Source of the DNA: an uncultured Draconibacterium sp.
GTDB lineage: Bacteria > Bacteroidota > Bacteroidia > Bacteroidales > Prolixibacteraceae
NCBI RefSeq assembly: GCF_963674925.1
Contig: NZ_OY771647.1
Span: 3,223,281-3,287,280, forward strand
DNA: 64,000 nt
Reading direction: 5' to 3'
The first letter of the stretch is position 1; each line of letters begins with the position of its first letter. Both the position numbers and the translations under genes were made by a program. Below the pieces are notes generated by a model that ran no database searches, was not told the origin of the DNA, and saw nothing but the letters and a program-made list of their open reading frames with translations. Positions 8,975 through 18,082 of the stretch are shown one piece after another.

Positions 8975-11506
8975 ATGAACAATTTATTAAAGCATTTTCT
9001 GAAAAAAACAGTCTATTCAGCATTTTTATTCATTCTTCTGAGTGTTTCATGTAAACAAGTTGAAGAAAAACAAAACAATTTAAAACTTTGGTACAACGCC
9101 CCGGCAGCCAATTGGAACGAGGCATTGCCCATCGGTAACGGACGTTTAGGTGCCATGGTTTTCGGTAGCCCGGATAAGGAGAACATCCAGCTAAACGAGG
9201 AAACATTATGGGCTGGTGGCCCACATCGAAACGATAATCCTGAGGCGAAAGAGATTTTAGATGAAATCCGCCAGCTTTTGTTCGATGGAAAATACAAGGA
9301 AGCTCACAACCTCGCAAATGCTAAAATTATCTCAAAAACATCCCATGGGATGAACTATGAAACGGTAGGCAACTTGCGACTTAACTTTGAAGGCCATGAT
9401 AATTATGCCGATTATTATCGCGAGCTGGATATTGAAAATGCAATTGCCAAAACGACTTATACGGTTGATGGTGTAGAATATACCCGAGAAATATTTACAT
9501 CCTTTCCCGACCAAATCTTGGTGATTAAGCTTACCGCTAGCGAAAAAGGGAAGATTAGCTTTTCTGCCGGTATGGACCGACCAGAACCTTCGGTGGTTGA
9601 GTTGAAAACGGAAGGTGATAATGTACTCACGATGACCGGAAAAGGTGCTGACCTTAAAAGCAAACGAACACCCAAAGATGCTGAAGCGATTGAAGGACGT
9701 GTAAAATTTGAATCCCGGTTAAAAATAGTTCCTGAAGGTGGTTCCTTATCTTCTTCGGATAATAGCTTAGTTTTAGAAGGGGCCAATAGCGCTATTTTAT
9801 ATGTATCCATTGGCACCAACTTTGTAAATTATAAAGATGTTAGTGCGAATGCACAACAGCGTGTCACTGATTATTTAGACAAAGCGGAAAAGAAAAGCTA
9901 TGATCAATTAAAAAACGATCATACCGCGTTTTATAAAAATTACTTTAACAGGGTATCGCTTAATTTAGGTGTTACCGACTCCATAAAAAATCCAACCGAT
10001 GATCGAATCGAGCAGTTTAGCCAGGGAAACGACCCTGCTTTGGCTGCCCTTTATTATCAGTATGGACGCTACCTGTTGATTTGTTCTTCACAACCGGGCG
10101 GACAAGCTGCAAACTTACAGGGAATTTGGTGTAACCAGCTGAACCCGCCATGGAAAAGTGCCTACACCGTTAATATCAATCTGGAAATGAATTATTGGCC
10201 TGCCGAGCCAACAAACCTCAGTGAAACTCACGAACCGCTTATTGATTTAGTGAAGGAGCTCTCTGAAGCAGGCCAAAAGACAGCTCAGGATATGTATGGA
10301 GCCGAAGGTTGGGTTTGCCATCATAATACCGATTTATGGCGAATTGCCGGTCCGGTTGACGGTGCTACCTGGGGCATGTGGCCGAGTGGGGGTTTATGGT
10401 TGAGCCAGCATTTGTGGGAAAAATATATGTACAACGGCGATTTAGAATATTTGCGCGAAGTATATCCGGCCATGAAAGGTTCAGCTGAGTTTTGCCTTAG
10501 CTTTTTAACCCCGGAACCGGAACACGGTTGGTTGATTTTTGCGCCTTCCACTTCGCCCGAAAACAGGCCTGCACATCATCCTAATATGGTGAATATTGCC
10601 TATGGCGCCACTATGGACAACCAGCTGATTTTCGATATGTTGACCAAAACAGCGGAGGCAGCCAGGCTATTGAAAACCGATGATGAATTAATTCAGCAAA
10701 TTGAAACCACCATTCCCAAACTGGCGCCCAACCAAATTGGTCAGCACGGTCAGGTTCAAGAGTGGATTCACGACTGGGACAGTCCGGAAGACAAACACCG
10801 TCATATATCGCAGTTGTATGCGATGCATCCTTCCAACCAGTTTTCACCTTTCCGCACACCGGAGTTGGCTGAAGCTACCCGGAACGTTTTAATATACCGC
10901 GGCGACCCATCAACAGGGTGGAGCATGAACTGGAAAATTAACCAGTGGGCTCGCTTGCTGGATGGCAATCATGCTTATAAAATGATGACCGACCAGATTA
11001 AATTGGTTGGCAGACCAGGTACTAAAGGTGGTGGAACCTATGCCAATATGCTGGATGCGCATCCGCCATTTCAAATCGACGGAAACTTTGGTTTTACCTC
11101 AGGTTTAACAGAGATGTTGCTGCAAAGTCATGATGGAGCTATTCATTTAATTCCGGCTTTACCGGATGTATGGAAATCAGGAAGCGTAACCGGCTTACGC
11201 GCTCGTGGAGGTTTCGAACTTGAATCGATGGAATGGAAAGACGGAGAACTGGTAAAAGCAGTAATAAAATCGAATTTGGGCGGAAATTGCAGAATTCGTT
11301 CCTATTCTGAGTTGACTTTGGAAGATGGTGAAGTGATTACCGAAGCCAGCGCCAACAATGAAAATCCATTCTACCAGGTTCCTGAGATCAAAGAACCAAT
11401 TATTTCAGAAAAAGCTGGACTGAAAGGATTTGATGTTAAAACTACTTATTTGTATGATATTGAAACCGAACAAGGACAGACAATTGTGTTATTACAAAAA
11501 GAATAG
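8975..11506 (+). CDS. GH95 alpha-L-fucosidase/alpha-galactosidase, lipoprotein
   Basis: An 843-residue full-length GH95 enzyme, which hydrolyses terminal alpha-1,2-fucose or, in some members, alpha-L-galactose, with inversion. The N-terminus has a lipoprotein signal (LSVSC near residue 26). The family opening LWYNAPAANWNEALPIGNGRLGAMVFG follows, with its LNEETLWAGGP loop. The catalytic (alpha/alpha)6 domain has NINLEMNYWPAEPTNLSE near residues 397-415, a WGMWPSGGLWLSQHLWEKY stretch, and the late motif DGNFGFTSGLTEMLLQS. These carry the Asn/Asp/Glu residues known to be catalytic in the family. The GH30 gene starts 30 bases after the stop. Together with the GH29 domain it gives the locus two fucosidase types with different linkage preferences. 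Confidence 0.95.
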   Translation: MNNLLKHFLKKTVYSAFLFILLSVSCKQVEEKQNNLKLWYNAPAANWNEALPIGNGRLGAMVFGSPDKENIQLNEETLWAGGPHRNDNPEAKEILDEIRQLLFDGKYKEAHNLANAKIISKTSHGMNYETVGNLRLNFEGHDNYADYYRELDIENAIAKTTYTVDGVEYTREIFTSFPDQILVIKLTASEKGKISFSAGMDRPEPSVVELKTEGDNVLTMTGKGADLKSKRTPKDAEAIEGRVKFESRLKIVPEGGSLSSSDNSLVLEGANSAILYVSIGTNFVNYKDVSANAQQRVTDYLDKAEKKSYDQLKNDHTAFYKNYFNRVSLNLGVTDSIKNPTDDRIEQFSQGNDPALAALYYQYGRYLLICSSQPGGQAANLQGIWCNQLNPPWKSAYTVNINLEMNYWPAEPTNLSETHEPLIDLVKELSEAGQKTAQDMYGAEGWVCHHNTDLWRIAGPVDGATWGMWPSGGLWLSQHLWEKYMYNGDLEYLREVYPAMKGSAEFCLSFLTPEPEHGWLIFAPSTSPENRPAHHPNMVNIAYGATMDNQLIFDMLTKTAEAARLLKTDDELIQQIETTIPKLAPNQIGQHGQVQEWIHDWDSPEDKHRHISQLYAMHPSNQFSPFRTPELAEATRNVLIYRGDPSTGWSMNWKINQWARLLDGNHAYKMMTDQIKLVGRPGTKGGGTYANMLDAHPPFQIDGNFGFTSGLTEMLLQSHDGAIHLIPALPDVWKSGSVTGLRARGGFELESMEWKDGELVKAVIKSNLGGNCRIRSYSELTLEDGEVITEASANNENPFYQVPEIKEPIISEKAGLKGFDVKTTYLYDIETEQGQTIVLLQKE

Positions 11507-11536
11507 CTAGTCAATAAACGTAGAAATATAATAAAC

Positions 11537-12955
11537 ATGAGAAAAGTAACAGGATTAATTCAAATTATCGCGCTTGCACTTGTTATCGCTTTAAGCGGAT
11601 GTTCAACTGAATCTACGGTTCAGGTGCATTATGTAAGTGTCGCTGATACAACAGTTGTAACGCCAAATCCAATTCGACACCAAACCGTTACTACAAAAAG
11701 CATTCAGACAAACGATACCACTTTAGAAATTACGGTGCACGCCGATCAGGTTATCTGTGAAAATCTTACAGGTATTGGTGGAGCTTTTAACGAACAAGGT
11801 GGCGAAGCTTTCATGCGTTTGCCACAAGCTGAACGTGATGAGTTGGCTACAGCACTTTTTAACGCTGAAAAAGGTAGTGGATTCTCCTTGTGCAGAACAG
11901 CTATTGGGTCCAGCGACTTTGGATTAGGTGCATATAGTTACAGTGAAGTCCCTGAGGACTATGAGATGAAACATTTCTCGATTGACCGTGATAAAAAATC
12001 GGTTATTCCGTTTATGCAGGCAGCTTTAAAGCATAACCCAAATATGAAATTTTTTGCTTCACCCTGGAGCCCTCCGGGTTGGATGAAAAAATCTGGAATA
12101 ATGGATGCTGGCGACCAGGATAAGCCTAACAACACCCTAATTCCTACACCTGAAATTTACAAAGCATATGCGTTGTACTTAGCGAAATACTTCGCGGCTT
12201 ATGCTGACGAGGGGGTGAAAATACAGCGCCTTGTTGTACAAAACGAGCCTGATATTGACACCAAGTACCCATCGTGCAATATGTCTCCTGAGCAAATGTT
12301 GGAATTGTCTTTTGATTATATCCAACCTGCATTTGATGAGGCGGGCGTTGAAGCTGAAATTTGGGCGGGCACTTTCCGGGGACACCGAAAAGATGCTATT
12401 AGTTTTATTGCGCTTCCTGGCGCTGATAACATTGGAGGTATTGGTGTTCAATACACTCCTGCCGAACAGATTGTTGAAGTTGTTGCAAATGATTATAAGG
12501 TGATGCATACCGAAGGAATTTGTCATCGCGCCCGAAACAACTTTAAAGAAGCACGCAGTCGTTTTCCTGAAGTTGCTGGTTATATGAATGCAGGAACCGA
12601 AAATTTTTGCTACTGGAATATTGCGCTAAACGAGGAAAGTAAAAGTGGTTGGGACTGGCCTCAGAATAGTTTGGTACGTATTGACAGAAATGCCGGGAAA
12701 GTTATTTACAACCCCGATTTTTTACCAATGGCACTTCTGGGAAGATACATTCGACCTGGAAATAAAACTTTGAAGGTCGATTGTGAACAAGCTGCGATGG
12801 CAATTAAAAATGATAAAGGAATTACGGTATTTGTTCAAAACGAAAAGTCGACTCCAATAACCGCGGAAATTAATGTAGGAGAGCAGAAAATAGCGCTTGA
12901 TTTGCCGGCTATGGCACTCTGTGCTGTTGAAGTTGTACAAGATAAAGAACAATAA
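11537..12955 (+). CDS. GH30 retaining beta-glycosidase, lipoprotein
   Basis: A 472-residue lipoprotein (signal ending ALSGC) of family GH30, whose members include beta-glucosylceramidases, beta-1,6-glucanases and beta-xylosidases. The motifs GIGGAFNEQGGEAF and CRTAIGSSDFGLGAYSY, the PWSPPGWMK loop, the acid/base motif VVQNEPD (Glu237) and the nucleophile motif HTEG (Glu326) are all present. The C-terminal beta-domain is short but complete (FVQNEKSTPITAEIN). Both catalytic Glu residues are kept, so the enzyme should be active. It lies 30 bases behind GH95 and shares that unit. The linkage it cuts cannot be told from sequence alone; the GH39 neighbour makes a xyloside or a substituted beta-glycan plausible. 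Confidence 0.9.
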   Translation: MRKVTGLIQIIALALVIALSGCSTESTVQVHYVSVADTTVVTPNPIRHQTVTTKSIQTNDTTLEITVHADQVICENLTGIGGAFNEQGGEAFMRLPQAERDELATALFNAEKGSGFSLCRTAIGSSDFGLGAYSYSEVPEDYEMKHFSIDRDKKSVIPFMQAALKHNPNMKFFASPWSPPGWMKKSGIMDAGDQDKPNNTLIPTPEIYKAYALYLAKYFAAYADEGVKIQRLVVQNEPDIDTKYPSCNMSPEQMLELSFDYIQPAFDEAGVEAEIWAGTFRGHRKDAISFIALPGADNIGGIGVQYTPAEQIVEVVANDYKVMHTEGICHRARNNFKEARSRFPEVAGYMNAGTENFCYWNIALNEESKSGWDWPQNSLVRIDRNAGKVIYNPDFLPMALLGRYIRPGNKTLKVDCEQAAMAIKNDKGITVFVQNEKSTPITAEINVGEQKIALDLPAMALCAVEVVQDKEQ

Positions 12956-13004
12956 CATTCAGTAGAATTATACAGTGAAACAACCATGATCAAAGAGTTT
13001 AAAC

Positions 13005-13053
13005 ACACAGGAGTATGATCGAAGTTTCTTGTCTTGTGTCTTGATTCCTGTGT
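13005..13053. repeat. Short inverted repeat between GH30 and GH43
   Basis: ACACAGGA (13005-13012) is repeated in inverse as TCCTGTGT (13046-13053) around a T-rich loop. There is no clear T tract after it. It may be a weak terminator or the remains of a dispersed palindromic element. Confidence 0.25.
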
Positions 13054-13074
13054 CGTGGTTCTAATTACAAATAC

Positions 13075-14430
13075 ATGAAAAAAATATTCATTCTTCTATT
13101 AATGAGTTTTGTACTAACAGTTAGTTTTGCGCAAAACCCAATATTTACCCACGTCTTTACAGCAGATCCGTCGCCACATGTTTGGCCAAACGACGATCGC
13201 CTTTGGGTGTACACCAGCCATGATGAACCTGGTTCTAATAACCATTATGGGATGACCGGCTATCATGCATTCTCAACTACCGATATGGTGAACTGGACAG
13301 ATCATGGCCGTATTTTACATCTGGAAAATGTAGAATGGGCAGAGAGCCATGCCTGGGCAATGGATGCTGCCTATTACCGGGGAAAGTACTACCTGATATA
13401 TTGTATGAAAGAAGCCGGAATCGGACTTTTCAGAACTGGTATCGCCCGTAGCGATGTTCCCGAAGGGCCTTTCACTGACCTGGGTTATGTGAAGGGTGTT
13501 GAATTCGGTCAGGACCCGGCCCTTTTTCTCGATGACGACGGAACACCATACCTGTTCTGGGGGCACGACCGTCATTGTTACGCCGCTGAGTTAAATGCAG
13601 ACTTAATGTCGATTAAACCAGAAACATATGTGGATTTGACTCTTCAATTAACCCACGTTTTTGAAGGCCCGTGGGTACACAAACACAAAGGCAAATATTA
13701 CCTTACTTACCCCGGTTTAACACCTCGCCGCTGGCCGGAAAAAATGTTTTATGGTGTGGCCGATAAACCTTTGGGACCATACGAATTCAAAGGTTGTTTT
13801 ATCGACGATTTTGAAGGCCAGAGTGGCACCAATCACGGTGGTGTTGTTACTTACAAAGGGAAAGACATTATGTTTTACCATAGTGCGTGGCTTTCGGGTG
13901 GTTTAAGCGAAACACGTTGCGTAATGGCCGGTTATTTGAACTACGATGAGGATGGAAATATCATACCTATTGTTCCTTCAAAAGAAGGTTTGGGCAATGC
14001 CGAGCGCACTCGAACAACCCTTCATTTAGAAGCTGAAAATGGCTTTGCCGCTGGTGGTGAATTGTACAATTTGTTTGTTGATACCTGGATAAAAGGTTAC
14101 AGCGGGAAAGGATATGTTACCAATTTTGATAATCCTTACGATCATGTTTCCATGTTGGCACAAGTTGCCAAACCGTCGAAGTATCGTTTTAAAGTAAGAT
14201 ATGCTTCCCCCGATGGCGAATCAAATCATGATATTTTGATAAACAGCCACCAGTACAGGGAGTTCGTTTTTCCACAATCGGAAAAATTCCGCGAAATTGA
14301 TTTTGGCGTTGTGGAATTGAAAGCCGGTGATAACTTAATTCGAATACTCAAGAGAAACTGGAAACCTTCAGAAGGACAATTAGCCATTGACTATGTTGAA
14401 CTTGAGCAGGTTTTTGAAGATGAAGAATAA
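13075..14430 (+). CDS. GH43-type glycosidase with C-terminal CBM6-like module
   Basis: A 451-residue secreted enzyme (signal ending TVSFAQ). Residues about 22-310 form a five-bladed beta-propeller of the GH43 clan: an early ADPSPHVWPNDDRLWVYTSHD segment with the presumed catalytic base Asp, FGQDPALFLDDDGTPYLFWG in the middle, and FEGPWVHKHKGKYYLTY with the presumed acid Glu. Residues about 322-450 (LHLEAENGFAAGG to LAIDYVELEQ) are a CBM6/CBM35-like beta-sandwich. GH43 enzymes remove arabinose or xylose from side chains or backbones. The gene lies between GH30 and GH39 on the same strand with gaps of about 90-120 bases. The subfamily is not assigned. Confidence 0.85.
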   Translation: MKKIFILLLMSFVLTVSFAQNPIFTHVFTADPSPHVWPNDDRLWVYTSHDEPGSNNHYGMTGYHAFSTTDMVNWTDHGRILHLENVEWAESHAWAMDAAYYRGKYYLIYCMKEAGIGLFRTGIARSDVPEGPFTDLGYVKGVEFGQDPALFLDDDGTPYLFWGHDRHCYAAELNADLMSIKPETYVDLTLQLTHVFEGPWVHKHKGKYYLTYPGLTPRRWPEKMFYGVADKPLGPYEFKGCFIDDFEGQSGTNHGGVVTYKGKDIMFYHSAWLSGGLSETRCVMAGYLNYDEDGNIIPIVPSKEGLGNAERTRTTLHLEAENGFAAGGELYNLFVDTWIKGYSGKGYVTNFDNPYDHVSMLAQVAKPSKYRFKVRYASPDGESNHDILINSHQYREFVFPQSEKFREIDFGVVELKAGDNLIRILKRNWKPSEGQLAIDYVELEQVFEDEE

Positions 14431-14518
14431 GAGTGAAATGTGAAGTCAAGTGAAGAGTCGATGAAGTTTTGCGCCATGGTTTACCTGGTAATAACAAAAA
14501 AAATAAACCTAATTAGAT

Positions 14519-16147
14519 ATGACGAAATTATTTATTACAGCCGTTTTGTTTATGGGAATGCTTACCGCATTTTCGCAGGAAATAAATGTAGACGTTAAGC
14601 AGGAAGGAGAGACTTTTGAACACTTTTGGAGTAATTGTGTAGGAGCCGGGCGTGCTAACGAGGGACTTAGAGCTGGTTGGCTGGAACAACTGGAGTTGGT
14701 AGAGAAAACATGTGGATTTAAAACCGTCCGTTTTCATGGGCTTTTCCATGATGACATGTTTCCGGTTTTTGAGGAAAAAGGGAAAACCGTTTATAACTGG
14801 CAATACATCGACGATTTGTTTGATCGTATGTTAGATTTGAACGTTCGTCCGTTTATTGAGTTAAGTTTTTTTCCCAAAAGTATGGCTGCCGAAAACAGTA
14901 AAACTCAATTTTGGTGGAAAGCTAATATTACGCCTGACGAATCGAAGTATAATGAGTGGCATAATATGCTTCAGGCCTTTACGCAACATTGCGTTGACCG
15001 TTATGGTATTGATGAAGTGCTTACATGGTATTTTGAAGTGTGGAATGAACCTAACCTTGTTCGTGGTTTTTGGGATGGTACTAAATCGCAATATTTTGAA
15101 CTTTACAAACAATCGGTTACAGCAGTTCGTGCGGTTGATAATCGTTTAAAAGTTGGCGGTCCATCAACGAGTAATTTTGTTGCAGATGACCGTTACAAAG
15201 GGGAAAAAGAGAATACTGGTGGGTTTACCAAAACCTTTACCGCTGATGATATTAATGAGTTGGATTGGCATGGCGTGTGGATTGAGGATTTTTTGAAGTA
15301 TTGTGAAAAAGAACATCTACCGGTTGATTTTATATCAACACATCCATATCCAACGGATTATCCTCTTGATCCGCGTACAGGAAAAGGAAGAAATTTTTCT
15401 CGTCATGTTGAATCTACCGTAGAGGATATGAAATGGTTAAATAAAGTACTTGCTAACAGTGCTTATCCAAACGCTGAAATTCATTTAACAGAATGGAATA
15501 CGAGCCCTAGCAGTCGTGATAAAACACACGATTTACTTCTTCCTGCAGCATATATTGTGCGTACCAATTTGGAAGGGATTGGATTGGCTAATTCGTTGGC
15601 ATTTTGGACATTCACTGATATGTTTGAGGAAAAAGGTGGAGCACCAAGTATTTTTCATGGTGGTTTTGGTCTGATAAACTTCCAAGGATTGGTAAAACCG
15701 TCGTACCATGCTTACAGTATGTTACATCAGCTTGGAGATGAAAAACTATATAAAAACGACTACATGTTTGTTAGCCGAAAATCGGGTAATGGGAAAGTGG
15801 TTGCCTTGGCATATAATTATCCTCAAGAGTTTTACAATGAAGTTCCGCGCGGTACCATGCAAAAGTACGAAAACGGTTCTTCTCGCAAGCTTGACTTTTC
15901 CCTTTCTGGCCTAAAACCAGGTGCGCAGTTCAAGATTGAAACCCTGGATAAAGATCATGGGAATGTTTATAACTACTGGGAGAAAATGGGGAGCCCGGAA
16001 CCTCCAACACGCGAGCAGATTAAGGTATTAAAAAAGGCCGCCAATGCATTGAAAACAGAAATTGTAACGGCAGACGAAGCGGGTAACTTAAACATCGACA
16101 GAGAAATATCGCCCTGGAGTTTGGTACTGATAAAACAAATAAATTAA
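14519..16147 (+). CDS. GH39 beta-xylosidase-like enzyme
   Basis: A 542-residue secreted GH39 enzyme (signal ending TAFSQ). The family's (beta/alpha)8 barrel shows HFWSNCVGAGRANEGLR at the N-terminus, the acid/base motif YFEVWNEPN (Glu177) and the nucleophile motif EIHLTEWNTS (Glu325), followed by the beta-sandwich. Most GH39 members are retaining beta-xylosidases; others are alpha-L-iduronidases. The alpha-L-iduronidase option deserves mention because lyases and sulfatases surround it. A strongly structured spacer of 160 bases separates it from the next sulfatase. Confidence 0.9.
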   Translation: MTKLFITAVLFMGMLTAFSQEINVDVKQEGETFEHFWSNCVGAGRANEGLRAGWLEQLELVEKTCGFKTVRFHGLFHDDMFPVFEEKGKTVYNWQYIDDLFDRMLDLNVRPFIELSFFPKSMAAENSKTQFWWKANITPDESKYNEWHNMLQAFTQHCVDRYGIDEVLTWYFEVWNEPNLVRGFWDGTKSQYFELYKQSVTAVRAVDNRLKVGGPSTSNFVADDRYKGEKENTGGFTKTFTADDINELDWHGVWIEDFLKYCEKEHLPVDFISTHPYPTDYPLDPRTGKGRNFSRHVESTVEDMKWLNKVLANSAYPNAEIHLTEWNTSPSSRDKTHDLLLPAAYIVRTNLEGIGLANSLAFWTFTDMFEEKGGAPSIFHGGFGLINFQGLVKPSYHAYSMLHQLGDEKLYKNDYMFVSRKSGNGKVVALAYNYPQEFYNEVPRGTMQKYENGSSRKLDFSLSGLKPGAQFKIETLDKDHGNVYNYWEKMGSPEPPTREQIKVLKKAANALKTEIVTADEAGNLNIDREISPWSLVLIKQIN

Positions 16148-16167
16148 AAAATAAAGAATTCCGCTTT

Positions 16168-16262
16168 TTCTCCCCTGGTTAGGGGAGATTCCTGCGTAAG
16201 GAATGTGGACGGGATGGCAGAGGGGAAATGAACTTCCGTTAACTTGTCCTGATGAAATAGGG
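16168..16262. repeat. Dyad-rich intergenic element
   Basis: The segment contains a perfect small hairpin (TCTCCCC, TGGT linker region, GGGGAGA at about 16169-16190) followed by GC-rich words (GGGATGGCAGAGGGG) unlike the A+T-rich surroundings. It looks like a dispersed intergenic repeat of the type common in Bacteroidota. Copy number cannot be judged from this window. Confidence 0.35.
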
Positions 16263-16307
16263 AGGGCAGGGGCACAAAACTTAATAATATTGTAAAAACC
16301 AAATAAT

Positions 16308-17927
16308 ATGAAAATCCAAATTTTAATCCTTCTCCTGGCCATTGTGGCATTTTCGTGTCAGGTTAAAAATGCTCAAAAAGAAGAAACAAAACGACCTAAC
16401 ATTGTTTTTATAATGGCAGACGACCACGCCTACCAGGCCATTAGCGCATATGGCGATAAGCTAACACAAACACCTAATATTGATCGAATTGCCGGTGAAG
16501 GGATGTTGTTTACCAATGCCTGTGTTACCAACTCTATTTGTGCGCCATCGCGTGCTGTAATTTTAACCGGTAAACACAGTCACCTTAACGGTAAAACCGA
16601 TAACTATTTTCCATTCGATACCACACAGGTTACATTTCCACAGTTGTTGCAGGAGTCTGGCTACCAAACAGCGATGTTTGGTAAACTGCATTTCGGAAAT
16701 AGCCCAAAGGGTTTCGATCAGTTTAAAATTTTGCCAGGGCAAGGTGCTTATTACAATCCCGATTTTATTACAAAAAACGAGGGAACAGTGCGTGTGGATG
16801 GTTACGTAACTGATATTATTACCGACATGACCATCGACTGGCTCGATAAAGAGCGCGACAAGGAAAAACCTTTTATGCTGTTTTACCTGCACAAAGCACC
16901 TCACCGCGAATGGTTGCCGGCCGAAAGACATTACAAAGAATTTACAAAGAAAACCTTTCCCGAGCCTGAAACCTTGTTCGACAACTACGAAGGGCGCGGA
17001 ACTGCTGCCAAAACTGCCGAAATGAACCTGTTAACCCACATGAATTGGGCAGGTGATTCAAAAATTACTCCTGAGTTGATGGATGAACTGGAAATTCCGG
17101 AAACCTGCGATTGGGACAAGTCTGCTTTTGCACGCGAAGTTGGTCGCCAAAATCCCGAGCAACGCGCCAAATGGGATGCTGTTTACGGACCAATTAACGA
17201 GTGGTTCAGAGATAACTACAAAAAAATGTCGAAAAAGGAGTTGATGCAGTGGCGCTACCAACGTTACATGCAAGACTACCTGGGAACCATTGCCGCAGTT
17301 GACGAAGGTGTTGGAACCGTTCTTGATTATCTGGACGAACAAGGTTTAGCTGAAAATACCATTGTGGTTTACACCTCCGATCAGGGGTTTTATTTAGGAG
17401 AACATGGCTGGTTCGACAAGCGCTTTATCTACAACGAATCGTTTAAAACACCACTCCTGGTACGTTGGCCAAATGTAATAAAGCCGGGAATTACCAATAC
17501 CCAGATGGTGCAGAACCTCGATTTTGCAGAAACCTTTTTAGATGCTGCTGGTATTGATGTTCCAAAAGATATGCAGGGCGAAAGTCTTGTTCCGCTATTT
17601 AAAGGCGAAACCGCAAATTTTAGAGATGCGGTTTATTATCATTATTACGAATACCCATCGGTGCACATGGTAAAACGCCATTACGGAATTGTTACCGAAG
17701 ATTACAAACTGGTACATTTTTACTACGATGTGGACGAGTGGGAATTGTACGACCGCAAAAAGGATAAAAACGAAATGACCAACGTGTACAACGACCCGGC
17801 CTACAAAGAAGTGGTTGAGGAGTTGACAATAAAGTTGAACGATTTACGCGTGAAATACAAAGACTCTCCGGAACTGGATAGCATGTATTTACACAACTTC
17901 CTGAACCGCGAAACACCAAGTCATTAA
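16308..17927 (+). CDS. S1-family sulfatase, lipoprotein
   Basis: A 539-residue complete sulfatase. The N-terminus is a lipoprotein-type signal (VAFSC). The core opens with PNIVFIMADDHAYQAISAY, carrying the metal-binding Asp pair. The activation signature is CAPSRAVILTGKH, with Cys78 the formylglycine site, then GKLHFG, TSDQGFYLGEHGWFDKR and FKTPLLVRWP. The GEHGWFDKRFIYNESF loop resembles the N-acetylglucosamine-6-sulfatase/iduronate-2-sulfatase branch, but the subfamily is uncertain. It differs clearly from the first sulfatase (CAPTR, KWHLG), so the locus can probably attack two sulfate positions. A radical-SAM maturase, which the Cys-type enzyme needs, is not in the window. Confidence 0.93.
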   Translation: MKIQILILLLAIVAFSCQVKNAQKEETKRPNIVFIMADDHAYQAISAYGDKLTQTPNIDRIAGEGMLFTNACVTNSICAPSRAVILTGKHSHLNGKTDNYFPFDTTQVTFPQLLQESGYQTAMFGKLHFGNSPKGFDQFKILPGQGAYYNPDFITKNEGTVRVDGYVTDIITDMTIDWLDKERDKEKPFMLFYLHKAPHREWLPAERHYKEFTKKTFPEPETLFDNYEGRGTAAKTAEMNLLTHMNWAGDSKITPELMDELEIPETCDWDKSAFAREVGRQNPEQRAKWDAVYGPINEWFRDNYKKMSKKELMQWRYQRYMQDYLGTIAAVDEGVGTVLDYLDEQGLAENTIVVYTSDQGFYLGEHGWFDKRFIYNESFKTPLLVRWPNVIKPGITNTQMVQNLDFAETFLDAAGIDVPKDMQGESLVPLFKGETANFRDAVYYHYYEYPSVHMVKRHYGIVTEDYKLVHFYYDVDEWELYDRKKDKNEMTNVYNDPAYKEVVEELTIKLNDLRVKYKDSPELDSMYLHNFLNRETPSH

Positions 17928-17944
17928 TATGATACAAGATGTAA

Positions 17945-18060
17945 GACGCCCTGAAAGGGTAAAATTATTCAGCACGGGGCAACGCCCCGGGTATACAAAA
18001 TAGAAGAAGGATCGACAGCGCACAAACCTTGATTGAAATGTAAAATAAGTCAGGGGCGAA
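17945..18060. repeat. Dispersed palindromic element candidate
   Basis: Two tight dyads stand next to each other: GCCCTGAAAGGGT (17948-17960) and CGGGGCAACGCCCCG (17975-17989). A GTCAGGGGCG word closes the segment. The GC-rich dyads in an A+T-rich spacer look like a REP-type repeat rather than a terminator, since no T tract follows. Confidence 0.4.
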
Positions 18061-18082
18061 ACAGTGAAAAGTTCATTTAAAA

